Numbered from the stretch's first letter, positions 24,001-39,000 are shown. The stretch: DNA of 64,000 bases from Budorcas taxicolor (GCF_023091745.1 NC_068910.1:133565170-133629169), one strand, 5' to 3'. The notes: generated by a model not told the origin, from the letters alone. Numbers and translations are program-made.

Positions 24001-27000
24001 CACACTGCCCTCCACATGGAGGTGCCAACTTACAAGGAAAGGTCATGAACCCTCCCCCTCGAAATCCCTCAGACACGGTTTGTTTTGGGGAAAGGATGTT
24101 GTGTTGTTTCTGGATAATCTTTAACTGTGAATGCAGCCTCACCCCAGACACAGGATTACGGCAGACGGCATCAGCCCCTTTTAAGACAAGTGAACCTCCT
24201 CAGTCCTGTTGTTTGATTTCTGAACTTCTGTTTTCCTGGAATATTTGGGAGTGGGACGAGCTTCAGAATTTTCTAGCAAATGGAATTGGAATTATTAAAA
24301 TAAGTTTTAAATCAGTATAAAAGAAGTTTTAAAAAGTTCATTCATTCTAGGATTATGCGGTTACTTTAATTCTCCTTGTTTCCTTCTATTTGTTCATATG
24401 CGTGTATGTTTTATTGTTATAATTCTGAATAGGCATATGATGTGTTTGGTGTTTTATATGTTTAATACCTATAAAATTAAATATAAATAGTGTTTAATAT
24501 TTCCTAAAGTCTTATTAATTTTACCTTCATAGCTGTAATTTTAATAGTTGAGGACTATTACGCTTATGTATCATAGTTGGCTTGACCAGCCTGTTTGGGG
24601 ATATCCTGGGTTGTTTCCAGTTTTTGCTGCTCTTGGTAATACTGCTGCAGATCGTTTGGTACACACAGCATTTTTTCTTTTGACTTCCTTCCTTGGAATC
24701 AGTTCCCGGGGGTAGGATTACTAGATTGAGAAGTAGCTAACTTGGATTTCCAAAGAATCTTAAGCTGTTTTCCTGCTTTCCAGGAGAGGTTGCTCTCTTA
24801 ATTACATTCATTTGATATTATTACCCCATCTCAGAAGCAAAAACCTCAAGTCAGTCTTAGATGAGACAACAAAAAACTTCCTGTTTGAAACTCTTCCCCC
24901 TAACTTAAGGAACAAGCTTGAATCCAGAGCCCAGCTGGGAAGTTCAGCTTTCTCCTCCCACAGTCGTTATGCCCGTTTGTCCTGGGCCCTGGGAACACCA
25001 TTGCCCTCTGCTTGGAAGTGCGGGGTGGGTTAAAGTTTACACATGCCTGTAAGGTTAACCAGTTCCCTCCCAGTTTCTCCTCCAGTAGGAAAAGGAAGAA
25101 AGCAAAAGCAAAAGCACTGTCCCTCGGGGAGCAGGGACGTTGACCACACAGTCCCATGGACCAGTCCTCACTGCTGATATGAAGGGAGGAGGAAGGCCCT
25201 GGGCTTGAGCCTCCTTTCACTGTGAGCAGGGTCGTCCGTGTTTGCTCCAGCATGAGAGGCACAAGGCCTGCTAAAGCCCTTGTTACTTTCGTGTTTCAGT
25301 CCTGGGCCTTACCAGAAACAGTTGTGTTTGTGGAGGAGAGAGAGGGTGTGTGTGTATGAGAGACAGAGAGAGAGACTGGGGAGGCGGTTTCTGGTCTCCC
25401 AAGTGCCCTGCCCCTAGCATTTCTGCCTGAAACAAAGTGACTGTCTGTACTAAAGATCTGCATCTCCGCAAAGCAAGGACAGTTTCTCTTTAGACACAAT
25501 TGAGGCTAGGTTTATTGACCCCTCAATTCCTGGAATAGCAGTGGGCGGCCCTGTAGTGACCAAAGTCCTGTCCGCCCCCTCCCCTGTTGCTGTCAGTGGG
25601 CTCAGCCCTTCCCTGTTGGCCTCCCAGGAACCCAGTGACCCTCCCCCAGCTCCTCTGGAGGCCTGCCTAAGCAGAGCCTCATCTGGCCCCCGCTTCGCTG
25701 CTGGCCAGAGCTCCTGACAAGGGGTCCGGCAGGCCTGCCCCACTCCCGCTCTACCCCTATCTCCCTCTGTCATCTCTTCCCTCTAAACATAGAGCTTTGC
25801 TTCCCTTGCCTGCTCTGAGCTTTGTACTTGCTGTGTTTCTTCCTAATTGCTATTCCTCATTCCTGGCTAATCTGCTTTTCCCTTGCTGCTCAATGTCTTG
25901 CAGTCCTCCTCTTTGCTAGCAGCCCGGCAGGCTTCCACCGAAGTACCTACTGCTGCAGACCTTGTCAGTGCAATAGAACAGTTGGTCAAAAGCAAGCTGG
26001 TAAGTGGGGGTCCTGGAGGCCATTCTGCATGTTTCACCTCCAAGCGGCTCCCCAGGCCTGACTTCTGTTTGCTGTGTTCTCCTTTGCACCTGTCCTCATT
26101 CCTCCTGTAGGATTGTTTCCAGCCAGTGATGATTCCTTAAAAACTGCAGCCCAAAGTCCTTTTGGCTTTTTTTGAGAATGGGCCTGGGCAATTAACAGGT
26201 CCTTTTGGAACTGTGACATTGATGAAAGGTGAAAAGTATCAAGGACAAAGTAGCCTTCTGTAAGTCTGGTCCACTGGCCTGTAGGGAAGTGGCATCCGAC
26301 TGGTAACTGGTGTGCGTCTGGGTAGCCTTGAGACTAACTTTGCTCCTGAGACACAGAACATGGATTGGGTCTTGGAAAGCACCGGGTAATTTTATTTGGG
26401 GATGTCAGAGTCTTCTAGCTTACAAACTCTTACAAAAGGAGGTTGCTGATGATAAAGGAGAGTGGGCAAAAGTATGTGGATACCTCATCACAAGAAATTA
26501 AGGGAGATGGTGCGTATCCCATCATGAATGTACACCACTGAAAACTGGTCTTGCTTGTGACTGTCTCATAGACAAAACAGACCATTAGAGGGAAGGGTTA
26601 TGAGTCTGAGCTCAGGGTTTTGGCACAATGCCACTGAAAGAGCCCCTTTTTGGATAACTCATTTGAATAGGGCTATTCTTCTCCTCCCATGTTTTTACCT
26701 TTGAGTGTATCACTACAGGATGACAACTTGAAGCATCTTTCTTTCCTTTGCTCCCATTCACATTGTTCATTTGGTTTTTCCTACAGCTCTCATTAGGGTA
26801 AATGTCTGTGCTTCTGCCAAACTTCTGTGGAGCAGTCCTGTCAATCAGCACTGTTTAAGCCCTTCTCCAGTTGGAAAAGGATGGATGCTCTCTAGGGAAA
26901 GCTGCCTGAATATAATTTTGATTATAGTAACTCCCTTTTCAAATACCCCAGCTTATAGCAGACCATTGAAATTTAACATATAACACCTTCTTTTCTTTCT

Positions 27001-30000
27001 AATGTTCCTTACTAATTAAAAAGAAAAGATTAGCTGGTGTTTTTAGTGCTAGTATCAAACTGCTGAGGGTTGTCCCTTCTCCTGCCATCTCTGTCAATGC
27101 TGTGGTGGGGGCAGGGAGCCAAGGGGAGTTGAGAGCTCTCATGGGCACAGCACTGACTTCTCAAAGCCCATCTCCCTGACCACTCCTCACTTCCTCTCCT
27201 CTCCACACTAATCCATAGACCCTCTTCATTCTCCAAATAACAATTAAATTTTCTTTTCCTTAAAAAATCATCCCTTTTGTTTGCCTTTTCTCTCTTACCC
27301 CTTTTTTTTTTTTGCATTTTCTCTTCTCCCACCTGAGCATGGGCCTGACCTCATGCCCAGGGAAGCCTTCTGAATCCTCTTCCCGCCATCTGCCACCAGC
27401 CTCACCAGCACCTCTCCGCCCCCAACATTGTCTCCCTGCTTGGTGAGGGCTCCCTGCCTCCCTCTCCCCTCATAGCAGTGGTCTCTAATGTGGGGGTGCC
27501 TCCAGGTATACAGGATGGTTTTTTGAGGTACTGGAAGAAAATATTAGAATCTCTTTAACTCATCCTTTTAAAATGGTTTTGTGTATGTTTTTTTTAATGT
27601 ACTTAAGGGTTATACAGGAGTACAGAAACATAATTTATAAATAAGTTACTTGTTTTGGGAGTGCATGACTGTAATCACGTTCACTAACTGAAGTATATAA
27701 TCAAAGTTTGGAAATCCCTGGCCCACAGATGAAGCCCAAACTTACCCAATAGTCTAATGTCCTGTGGCCTGTTCTTCAACCTCCCTTTCCAACATCCATG
27801 TGTTATTCTGGCCAATGAACTTGGCTCCAACCAAATTGTTCTATTCACTGTCCCTAAACATGCATTTGGCTTCCCTCCCCACAAGTTTCTGTTCATACCA
27901 CCCCGACTTCTCTGCAATGTTCTCCTTATTTTTGCTGATCTAAAGTATAGCAGCCCCTCGAGGTCCCCCTCAAATCTTATCTCTCCACAAGGGTCTCCTT
28001 CGCCAGCCCAGGCCAGGTTTCTTCTTGCAGCCCCAGAACAATTTCTGTGTAAACCACATGCTCCCTGGGACAGCTCTTAATAATCCCATTATGTTACTTG
28101 TTAAAATATCTTCATCTTTTCATTTGCAACTTACCTCCACAACTAGATTATTAGTCATTTGGGACATTATTTTCTCCTCCTTGTGTTAGTAGATCCTAGT
28201 CTTTCATACTTACATCAGTAAACACTTGTTTCCAAAGTCTGTATTTTTCACACTTTGGATCACCATTTTCTGACTGCTCCTCTTCACCTACTGCCGCTGT
28301 CGTGAGCCTCTACAGGCCCCTAGTTTGTGTGGTCCATGGGCCACGTGTTTTCCCTGTGAGCACAGATATTGAGGAGTCCCATTAGAGCAAATATCCCAGA
28401 GTAGAGGGGAAGTGTAGGATAATGCTAGAGTTGTTCAGCCCTATAACAAACTGTCTAAAAATGGCAGTTGAATGAATGGCCTTTCAGTGGTGACTTTACC
28501 ATAATAAGGACTTTAACTTCTTCTACCAATAGCTACTTCTTGGGGACCTGCAGTAAACCCAGAATTACAGCAATTGCTTTGACCAAACATATAAAACCAA
28601 CCCTATGTCACTGAACTGAACTGAACTGATGTCACAGAAAGGAAGGCAAGAGCAGTGGCTTGATTTCTCAGAATCTTCTAACCAAAATTCCATCCTTTCT
28701 CCTTTCCTCTATTTTCTCTTTCTTCCTATCCTATGTACCCACCATGGGGTAGCAACGGAGCACCTGTAGGTGGTTGCTTCTTCAGCCCTATTTGAGAATA
28801 TGGAGTTGCATCTTCACCTCCAACACTGGCATACCTATTGCTCATGAACTGTCTAGCGTAGAGGAGGATAAGATCTAGAGCCTGTAAAAAAAAAAAAAGT
28901 TCTGGAGTTTTTATTTGACTGTAAGTACAATAGTATGTCAGTTGCCAAAATAACCAGTGTGGTCATAGACTGGGTTAATGAAAGTACAACGTACAAATCC
29001 AGGGGTGTAATAGCCCCATTGTACTCAGAGCTCTTCAGACCACACCTGTCATGAGTTGTGTGTGAGTCATGTGTCAGGTTCTGAATGCAGCATTCTAAAA
29101 TGTTCGTGAACTCAGTGGAAGGGCCCTGGAGGAAGTACCAATAGCATGCAGTCCATGTCATTTGAAGGAGAGTTGCAGGAGGTTAAGTATGGGGAGAAGT
29201 TGGGAGAGAGAAGGCACACGAGAGCTGTCTTTTAGTAACTGAGTGCTGCTGTGGGAAAGAAGAACTGGTCTCACTCTTGGTTGCTCCAGAGGGCAGAACC
29301 TGTGAGTGGAAATTCATTCAGTATAAGAAGAACTAACAGGTCCTTCCAAATGTACAGAACTGGAAATATCACAGGAGCATCCAGCATGCTTGGATTTTCA
29401 TATCCACGGCTTAGATTCTTTCTGCGTTCCTTTTGAGTTGTTCAAGAGATGGTACTAGATGCTGTAGTTAGAAATCATTGGGCCCCAAGCTCCACCCAAA
29501 AGTCATGAGATCCCTCATGTCCCTGAGTCTGAAAGCTGCCCTTGGTGTGTTATGGTCACGTGTCTATGACTGTTCGGGGCTACAGCCTCGGGAAGTTGTG
29601 ATCTCTGCTGCTGGAGAGGTGCCATTAGGGAACTAGGACAGGGGTTCCACTCGCCTGCGGTGCAGATAAAACCCTGAAAACTCCTTTGGTGAGTACCTCT
29701 GGACATTAATGGACGCTTCTGAGGTCTCACCTGCCCAATTTGGTCTTTAGTCAGTGATTTTGTTTATCAGGAGAGCGTGCCCACACACCTCCCCCCAAAT
29801 GGAGCTCAAATAAAATTTTTAAAATTTTATTATTTTTTTACTTTACAATATTGTGTTGGTTTTGCTATACATCAACACGAATCCACCACGGGTGTATGTG
29901 TGTTTCAAATACTTTTTCTGGGTTTTGTATTAAGGTATGGTCTTTAAGCCAGGACTAAGGACTCTCTTGTTTTTCTGTGTGATTTTTAATAAAGTTTTTC

Positions 30001-33000
30001 CTAGACGTAGGGACTGGCTGTGGTGATACTAAGTATATAAGGAATCAGAAGACATGATGTTAATCTTGCCTCTGCTACTTATTGTGTAGCTTTGGGCAAG
30101 TTATTTACTCCACTTGGAGGGCTCTCTTTTATCTTGCCTATCAACAGTGATGCTTCTGTCTACCTGAATCTAATCTCAAGAGAGTTACACTGAGGGCTGA
30201 GTAAGGTATGAATGTGCTTTGTAAACTGATTAGTTGCGCATCCCACAAATGTTAGCTCTTAACCACCTTATTTGCATTGTGAAGGGCAGGGAAAGGGAGT
30301 CAGTCATACTTTATCTTCACCCGGAACACAGGTACATGGTATTTGTCAGTTAGTAGATTGGTGGTTGGGTGAATGTTGCATGCAGGGTAGTAGCTTAGCA
30401 GTCAATGTGATTTGGTTTTATTCCTCAAGTTTGAAGGTCTTCCCTGGCGGCTCAGACAATAAAGAATCCACCTGCAGTGCAGGAGACTCGGGCTTGATTC
30501 CTGGGTTGGGAGCATCCGCTGAAGGAGGGCGTGGCCACCCTCTCCAGTATTCTTGCCTGGAGAGCCCCATGGACAGAGGAGCCTGGCAGGGGGTTGCAAA
30601 GAGTCGGACACAACTCAGCGACTAACACTACAATCCACAGGGAAGCGACTTAGCGTGCCTCAAGTTTGAGGAGCAAGGGCTTCTGGCTTTGTGGGAATCT
30701 GCTGTGTTTGTAAACAGCCCAGGATTCTACCACCTACCTTAGACACAAGAGTGAAGTGTTAGTCGCTCAGTCGTGTCTGACTGTTTGCTACCCCGTGGAC
30801 TGTAGCCCACCAGGCTCCTCTGTCCATGGGATTTCCCAGGCAAGAGTACTGGAGCGGGTTGCCATTTCCTTCTCCAGGGGATCTTCCCCACCCAGGGATA
30901 GAACCTGGGTCTCCCGCATTGCAGGCAGATGCTTTACCGTCTGACCCACCAGGGACTAGGCCTCAGGAAGGAAAGCCTCCTCGCTGAACTCCTATCCTCA
31001 GGTGGCACGTCACAGTAGTTCACTGGGCTCCCGGTGGCACTGGCGGACCCCTGACTGAAAATCCTCCATCTTTAGGGAAGAGGCTGGCCAGGCTTGAGCT
31101 CTTGTTTGGTCTACCTGGTAGCCTGACACCCTGAGAACTGGCCCTATCTGCTTCAGCAAGACTTTCTGCCCTCTGGTTCTTCTGCTTTGATAGTATTCAC
31201 CTCCCTAGGTCAGTCTGTGGGTCACGGAGCATAGCAAGGGCCAGGCTGTGTTTGTGTGTATGCTTTGCTCTCCTGTAGACAAACCAGCTTGCTTTGTCAA
31301 AGGCACAGTAGAGTTAACAGTCCAGATGGGAGGAAATAATGGCCTCAGCGTATCCATGATGAAAATGTGTGCTTTCAAGACCTGAGTTCCTCTGGCATCC
31401 TTCTGTGGAAAAGATTCCTGAGCTTGTTAAAGTAGAAGTTTAGATTTCCACCAAAAGAAAATTTAATCTGAAGTCTCAAACGTGTAATGTCATTTGCCTG
31501 GAAAATCCAGACTTCAGTTTTTCTACTTTCAAATGTCTTCCCTACCCCTGCCCCCAGTTTGCCTGGGAGTGACTAAGACCGTAAAATTTTCTGTCAAGGT
31601 ATTTCAGACTTAGTTGTATAAAACGGTAGGACAGCTAAAAGGTGGGTTGTGGTGGGTGATGCTGGATCAGCACCCTTGTCTGTTGTTTTATCAGATGAAC
31701 TTTGACCTCTACCCAAGAGTTTCATTCAGTAAATTCTCGGAGTCCTACTCTGTGCCCGTCCTGCCAGCATAGAACCTTCCTTAATGGAGCTCACAGTCTA
31801 GGGTTGATGCTCAGAAATCCTCTCCCGCCTAGGCTGTTGTAACCATTGCCTCCTTATTTTCCGTCTGATGTCTCTTTGCATGACTGATGGGGGGAATCTT
31901 AACTTTTCTTTCATTTTCCCTTTGAAAAAATTTTTTGATAGTTCTTTTCTGATTAACAAAAGCATTATATGCTCATTCAAGAAAAATGGGAAAAATGACA
32001 AGATTTTAAGCACAATTATATCTCATAATATCATCATCTAAACATAGTCAGTGTTGAAATTCAGATATTTTAAAAATAATGGTGTTAATCATAGAGTATA
32101 TAAATCATAAGTCCTGTTTTCCTTTACTGACATCAGATACATTTTCCCAAGTCATGAAGAGCTCTTAGGAGTATTAAGACAAATCTTTCTTAAACTTAAT
32201 CCAATCACGTTACTTCCCTGCATAAAATTCTCCTCTCATTGGTCATGGAAGTTGGTACTCTTATTTAAAATTGAAGTATAGTTGATTTGCAGTCTTGTAT
32301 TAATTTCAGGTGTTCAGCATGGTGGTTTGGATTTTTTGCTACACATAAGACTTCTTGTAATCTGATCTCTGCATCCTTCTCCAGGGTTGTCCATTTCACG
32401 TCCTATTTCTTCTTTCCCTAGTTCCTACTCCCCCCAACTCGCATAACACATAGTTACTTGCTAGTCCCCCTTCTCCCCCTTTACAGACTGTCCTCCCTAC
32501 GCCAGGTGGCTTTCAGCTTCCCAGGCTGCCCCAGGCGGTTTCTTGAGCCGATCCTTTACTCATTGTGCTCCTCCTGCCTGGATCATCCTCCCAATGGTGA
32601 ATCCAGGGAAACCTTTTCCATTTCTCATTACTCAGTTCAAGCGTTGCCTCTTCTTCTGAGCCGTTCCCTTCTTTCCCTACCCCACTTTAGAGCTGCCTGC
32701 TCTTTTTTCTCATCTTCCCCGCGGTACCCTCCTGTCTAGAAGAATGCCCACTGTAGCTTAGATTTTGGTGGGCAGGGAACCGTACGTTATCTGTTTTCAT
32801 TTCTCCAGCACTTTGCAAATATTCAGCACATAGTAGAAGCACAATAAATATTTGCTTAAGTATAAACAAATCAGTCACAACACGGTAATAAAGGTATGTA
32901 AAGGGTGCTTATAGGAGTCCAGAGAGAAGGGCATTTTATGGATATGTGGTCCAAGATCAAGCTGACAGGAAATGTGTTCATTTCCATTGTGGCAATAGTC

Positions 33001-36000
33001 TTCCTTCATTCTTAATCCACTTTTTTGAATTGTATTTGCATTTCTATTCCCTGACCTGGCACCAACGATAGTAGCACCCGTTTGCGCCATTTGTCACTTC
33101 CTCCTTGGCACCCCTTTTCCTTTATCTGTTGAGACTGTTGTGGTCCTGAGTCCCAGACAGGGCGGAAGTCCCCCCTGTTGCTGCACAGTCCACCGCTCAT
33201 CAACCAGCCATCACTGCCCATGTCCCCCAAGGAGCAGCACAGACAAACAATTGAAGATCACCTATAGTGCTCCTTGGCTGGGACCCCATATCCCAACTCT
33301 AGCACAGGTGGCCAGATCCTCAGAGGGACTCACTCTTGAATTAGTTACGGTATTTCTAGCCAATGCCATTATTTGAGACAGAGTACCCAGCATGTTGTTG
33401 TTGTTGTTTTAGTTGCTAAGTTGTGTCTGACTCTTTGCAACCCTGTGGACTGTAGCCCACCAAGCTCCTCTGTCCATGGGATTCTCCGGGCAAGAATACT
33501 GGAGTGTGTTGCCATTTCCTTCTCCAGGGAATTTTTCCAACCCAGAGATTGAAACAGCACACATTTTAGCCAAACCCTAAATTTCTCTCTTCTTCCACTC
33601 TTACTGCCTCTGCCTCCCTCAACTCCATGCCTGAGAGTCCTTGCCAAGAGATAACCTGGCTCTTTGCTCATAAAACTGGTCAGGCACGAAGAGACAGAAC
33701 ATATTTCCCTGTGTAACACTTTGGACTCCTCAGATGTCCTTCATTCTGTACGAGAGTTGAGAGTGGACCACGCCAAGATGGATGGTCCATGGGAGAGCCT
33801 TGTAGCAGAGATGTAAGCATATTTCCCAGGCCTCGCAGCCAGCATCCTGCCAGCCAACAAGCTACAGAATAAAGACTGAAATGAAACAGTGTGGACAAGG
33901 GGAGGGGAAGTAAAAGGCACGAAATCAGATCAATCATCAGCTGGGTTCATCCGCCTGGGGAGCCTGTCTCTGCTGATGGCACCAGAGGACATGTCACATG
34001 TTGAAAAACATGCCTGTCTGGTGGCTTGTCAAGCCTCAGCACCAGATACTCATTTCCTTAATCACTGGTTACAGATCCTGAATCTGCAAATTTAGCTAAA
34101 CTTTTCTTGACCTTTCTACATATTTAGCCTAGGCTTCTTCCCTGGATGACAGCTTCCATGGTTGGTTACTTGTTCTGTGAAACATCTTCATGTCAAGTTA
34201 AAAGAAATTCTCTCTCTCGAGCTTGAAGAGCCTGTCCTCTTAATGCTGAGTTCTAGTGTTAATAACAAATTCATGTTAGGCTCTGGCACAGGTTCTTGAT
34301 TTAAGGGTGAAATAGAGGAGAAGGCAATGGCACCCTACTCCAGTACTCTTGCCTGGAAAATCCCATGGACGGAGGAGCCTGGTAGGCTGCAGTCCATGGG
34401 GTCGCTAAGAGTCGGACACGACTGAGCGACTTCACTTTCACTTTTCACTTTCATGCATTGGAGAAGGAAATGGCAACGCACTCCAGGGTTCTTGCCTGGA
34501 GAATCCCAGGGATGGGGGAGCCTGGTGGGCTGCCATCTATGGGGTCGCACAGAGTTGGACACAACTGAAGTGACTTAGCAGCAGCAGCAGCAGCAGAGGA
34601 AAAAAAGGTTGACATCTCTTCTCAGCTTTAAGTTTTTCAGCCTCCAATTCTGATATCCCCCATCTGTTCTCATATAATGCCACCTCATTTACTTTTTGTT
34701 TCATTTACCTGGACTTTTCCTACCTCTGTTCAGCCGGTGTTGAAACACTGCAGCTAAGCCAGTTCACAATAGACGCTCCAGGTGCAGGTTGTTTAAAACG
34801 ACTCGAAAGTCTTTTGTTCCTACTGCCTTTAGGGGCACTTCTTGATCTTTCAAAGACTGCTAAAGTAAAGCCTTCCCTTTTCCTACGAAGTGGCTGTCCT
34901 AGACTGTCGTTTTGTGTGGATAGTTTGGATTACTCTCTCATATTTGTTTTACAGTTGCCCACCATAACCTTGGTCTCCAGCCTACTGTTTATCCACACGG
35001 TTTCTGCCAGTTTGCGCAATGAAATGACATGTCGTTCTGTGCTGTTTTTCCTACAGTGCTTATGAAAGTGTTAAGATTGGCCCCATTTTTTTTTTTAAGC
35101 ATCCTGGTTATTTCCATCCATGGGGGTAGTGGGGGAAACTCACTCTTTTAGAGCATTTAAAATTTTTCAAGGGGTTATGCACCTATTGTCTCTGACTGTT
35201 CCTTAAAAATCTGTAAAAAAGGAGAAACCCAATTTGAAAATTGAGAAGAAATCAATTTGGAATGATTTTAGCTGTCTTAAGATTGTCCAGGGACTGGAAG
35301 GTCTGGGATTAGAATCCTTTACCCTTAGCTCTTTCTAGAGTAACATATTTGTTAAGCTCTTTAACTTGTTTCTCAGTCCTTCAGCACCTTAATTAAAAGA
35401 GATTAAAGGGATTAATAAATGAAAGAAAGCCCTTGGTAAATAAAACCTTAGCAAAAATGTTTTTAGAAAACGCTAAATCTGTTTACCTCTTCTTATCTGC
35501 ATCTCATTAGTCTCTTCAAAGAAAACTGTAGCTGATTTAACAAACATGATTTTACCAAATGAATTCTCCCATCACTACCCTCCCCTTGTTAACTTGCACT
35601 TGGTGGTCCTACAGCTGACTTTCTTTCCTTGCTGCTTGTTTGTAGGATTGCAGTAATTAGCTTTACCTCTGGAGCTCTTACCCAGAGATCAGTCACTGTG
35701 ACAGTGTCCATTCTGTCTGGGAAATCGGCAGCCCCTGGCGCCAAGCACATCCTGATTGCCTGAGAAGGCGGCAGCTCTGGGTGCCCTGCTCCAGCAAGAT
35801 GGGAGTCTGGCCTCTTGGTACTTCCCTGAGGTCCAGGGCGGACAGCCTCGGTTACTGATCTACCAAGATGGCTGTGGCTAGGCTGGGGGGGCGTGAGGAC
35901 TTCCGGACTACTCTCTCACGTACACTTTTTTAAGGTTGTTTATTCTTCTCTTCTCAGAGTCTGGAAGGAGGCTCTTACCGAGGAAGCTTGAAAGACCCCA

Positions 36001-39000
36001 CAGGCTGCCTGAATGAAGGCATGACCCCACCCACACCTCCCAGAAATCTGGAAGAAGAACAGAAAGCCAAGGCTCTGAGAGGCAGGATGTAAGTACTTCC
36101 CCGGACTCCAGCCTGCTGCACATGTTGCAGTGGGCAAGGGTCGGGGGTCCTGGGAAGTTTAGGGAGAACTGGGGACTCCCCGCACTGTTCCCATTGATAT
36201 CATTCATTCTAAGTAAAGGCGACCATCGGTCTATACAGTGTGGTGTTGATCCGCAAGGAGACGTTTGGCTCTGATTGTAAGGATTTTCAGCTGAAACATT
36301 ACTGACAAAGTGTGGTTATAACCAAGGTCTGTTTGAAATTTAAAACATGATGGTAAAAAGAAAACAAAGATTAGGAAACTTTGGGACCATTTCTATGACC
36401 CCATATCAAAGAATCCTTGGTAGAAAGTCTGATGGAATTTTATCTGAGGAAACGTTTCCCCAGATGTAGGAAAGTAACATATAGGAGAAGGGAGCTGTTG
36501 GGCTACCGGGCTAGGGTCTAGCTCCACCGCTTCTCAAAGGTTTTGTTTATTTAAAAAACATTTGTTATATAGTAATATTTCTTTTTTGGTTATTTAAAAA
36601 AAATTTTTTTTAAATTGAGTTAAAGCTGATGCACAATATTGCTTAAGTTACAGGTTTACAACATAGTGATTCACATGACTTTACAGGTTATATTCCATTT
36701 ATAGTTATTATAGAACACTGGCATATCTCCCTGTGCTGCACAGTATATCCTTGCTTCTTTATTATATACTTCTTGCTCCTAGTTTCTAAAATAGTTTCCA
36801 CTTCTTACTCCTCTACTCCTATCTTGCCCCTACCCACTTCCTTCTCCCCACTGGTAACCAGTTTGTTCTGTATATCTGTGAGTCTGTTTCCTTTTTGCTA
36901 TATTCATAGTTTGTTTTACTTTTTTAGATTCCACACATAAGTAATATCATACAGTATTTGTCTTTCTCTGTCTGACTTATTTCACTGTGGTCTGAGTTCC
37001 AAGAGAAACTCTTTGCTATTTGAATGTTTCGGGGTAAATACAATTCACATGGCAGTCCTTTTCACAAGAACCCAGGAGCTGTGTGAGGTCTGGGCTATCC
37101 TCCCTGATGTGAAGGCACTCTTCTGTTCCTTGGTTTGATCAAGAAGATGGCGACACCATTCATGTAAAGCCACAGTCCCTCTGGAACTTCAGTTTTCTTG
37201 TTCAGGGTTTGACTGAGTGTTGGCAGCAGAGCTGCTGATGAGTCTTGCAGGTAGCCTGACTTGGGAGCGATGGTGAGCACAGTGAGAACAGGCCAGGCGG
37301 TTGGGAAAGGCCCCTTCCTGTTCCTAATCCCTCAAACTCGTAACTGCTTGAGCCTGGTCGTAGACCTGAAGATGAGCAAAAATAAACGAGGGCAGTCCCT
37401 CCTGTTGCCTGGAAATAGGCAAAGTGACCATTTGTGACTATTTCCTAGGAAACATCATGGCCAGGCAGGGCTGTCACCTCCTAGGGGAAATGAGCAGGTG
37501 GCATGTAAGCGCTCTGGTTCTGTATTTACCACCTTAACTTTATGGTGCTCAGGGGAACCCCAAGAATAGAATAGAGATAAAGAAATACCATCCCCAAAGG
37601 GAAATTTCTTAGGATTTGGACAAAGCTAATTCTCGTTAGCTTTCCAGGTTGTTTTTACATAGATGAGGCAGGGTCAAAGCTGATGTTCCAGTCTTGTCAA
37701 GCCAAAGCAAAACTTTCATCAGGAAGATGAACGCTTATATCAGGGTGGTGACCTTTGAGATGACAGGTGCTCCTTGGCAAAGCCTATCTCTACTCTTGTA
37801 AAGAGCCTGTGAACAGTCATTTAAGCTTCCAGTCATAGTCTTGCTTCCAGACATGACATTGTCTAATTTCAATCCTAGAGGCAAAAGTTTGTTGCCTCTT
37901 TTACCCATTTCTCTCACTTCTTCCCCCTTCTCTCCCTCGCTCAGCTATGTATCTCTCCACATCCTGTGCTGTCCCAAAAAGCCAGCTGTTAGAATGACTC
38001 ATTCCTTTTGCTGTATATTGCCCTTATTCTGCTATAATTTATGGCCACAATGAAGGAGATGATGTGTAGGTGTTTAATTGTAAACCCCACATGAGGCTGG
38101 AGGCTGAGGGAAATAGAGAACTGAGACTCAATCCAGTAAGACCTCAAAGTGTTAAATGGGAGCTCCATGGAAAAAAGATGAAAACAGACAGTTATTTGTC
38201 CAGGAGAAGGAAAAAGTCAAGAATGGACGTAGTTGTCTTCAAGTTTTAGCCACTCATTTATTCAACAGATATTTGTTGAATATCTATTGTACCAACTGCT
38301 TGGCGTATATCAGTGAATAAAACTAACAATAACAACAAAAGAAAAGCCCATGCTCTCGTGGCAAGTTCACGTTCTAATGTGAGAAATCATACAATAAAAT
38401 TTAAAATAAATCATGTAGTATGCTAGAAGTGGGAAAAAAATAAAAAATAGTAAGGGAGATCAGGAGTATGGGTGAGGCCATGTTGCAGCTTTAAGTGCTT
38501 CTGACTGAAGTGCTCTGCATAAAGACCAGGAGGTTGAGCCATTGCGGAAAAGTATTCTCGGCACAGGGAACAACCTGTGCCAAGGCTCTAAGAGCTTTTC
38601 TGTGGAAAACCAGCCATTCCCTACTACTGTGAAGGATAGAGGGTCAGATGTGGATCTTACCTGTATCTGGAAGTAGTTAGTTGGACCAAAGAATAACGTT
38701 TACTTTGTATTACTCTTTGCAACCCCATGGACTGTATAGTCCTGGAGAATACTCCAGGCCAGAATACTGGAGTGGATAGCCTTTCCCTTCTCCAGGGGAT
38801 CTTCCCAACCCAGGGATCAAACCCAGGTCTCCTGCATTGCAGGTGGATTCTTTACCAGTTGAGCCACCAGGGAAGCCCAAGAATACTGGAGTGAATAGTC
38901 TATCCCTTCTCCAGGGGAACTTCCCAACCCAGGAATCGAACTGGGGTCTCCTGCATTGTAGGCGGATTCTTTACCAACTGAGCTATAAAGGAAGCCCATT

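Larger units (their letters stand above)
26000..35957 (+). other. KALRN: KALRN intron (about 10 kb)
   Basis: Intron from gtaagt to cttctcag. It contains two L2 stretches, L1 3' fragments, one MIR, four Bov SINEs and the tail-only BovB insertion at 28605-28635, all listed separately. No exon signal was found in 26000-27700, 28640-29810, 30960-32160, 32870-33390 or 34600-35957. Confidence 0.9.
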
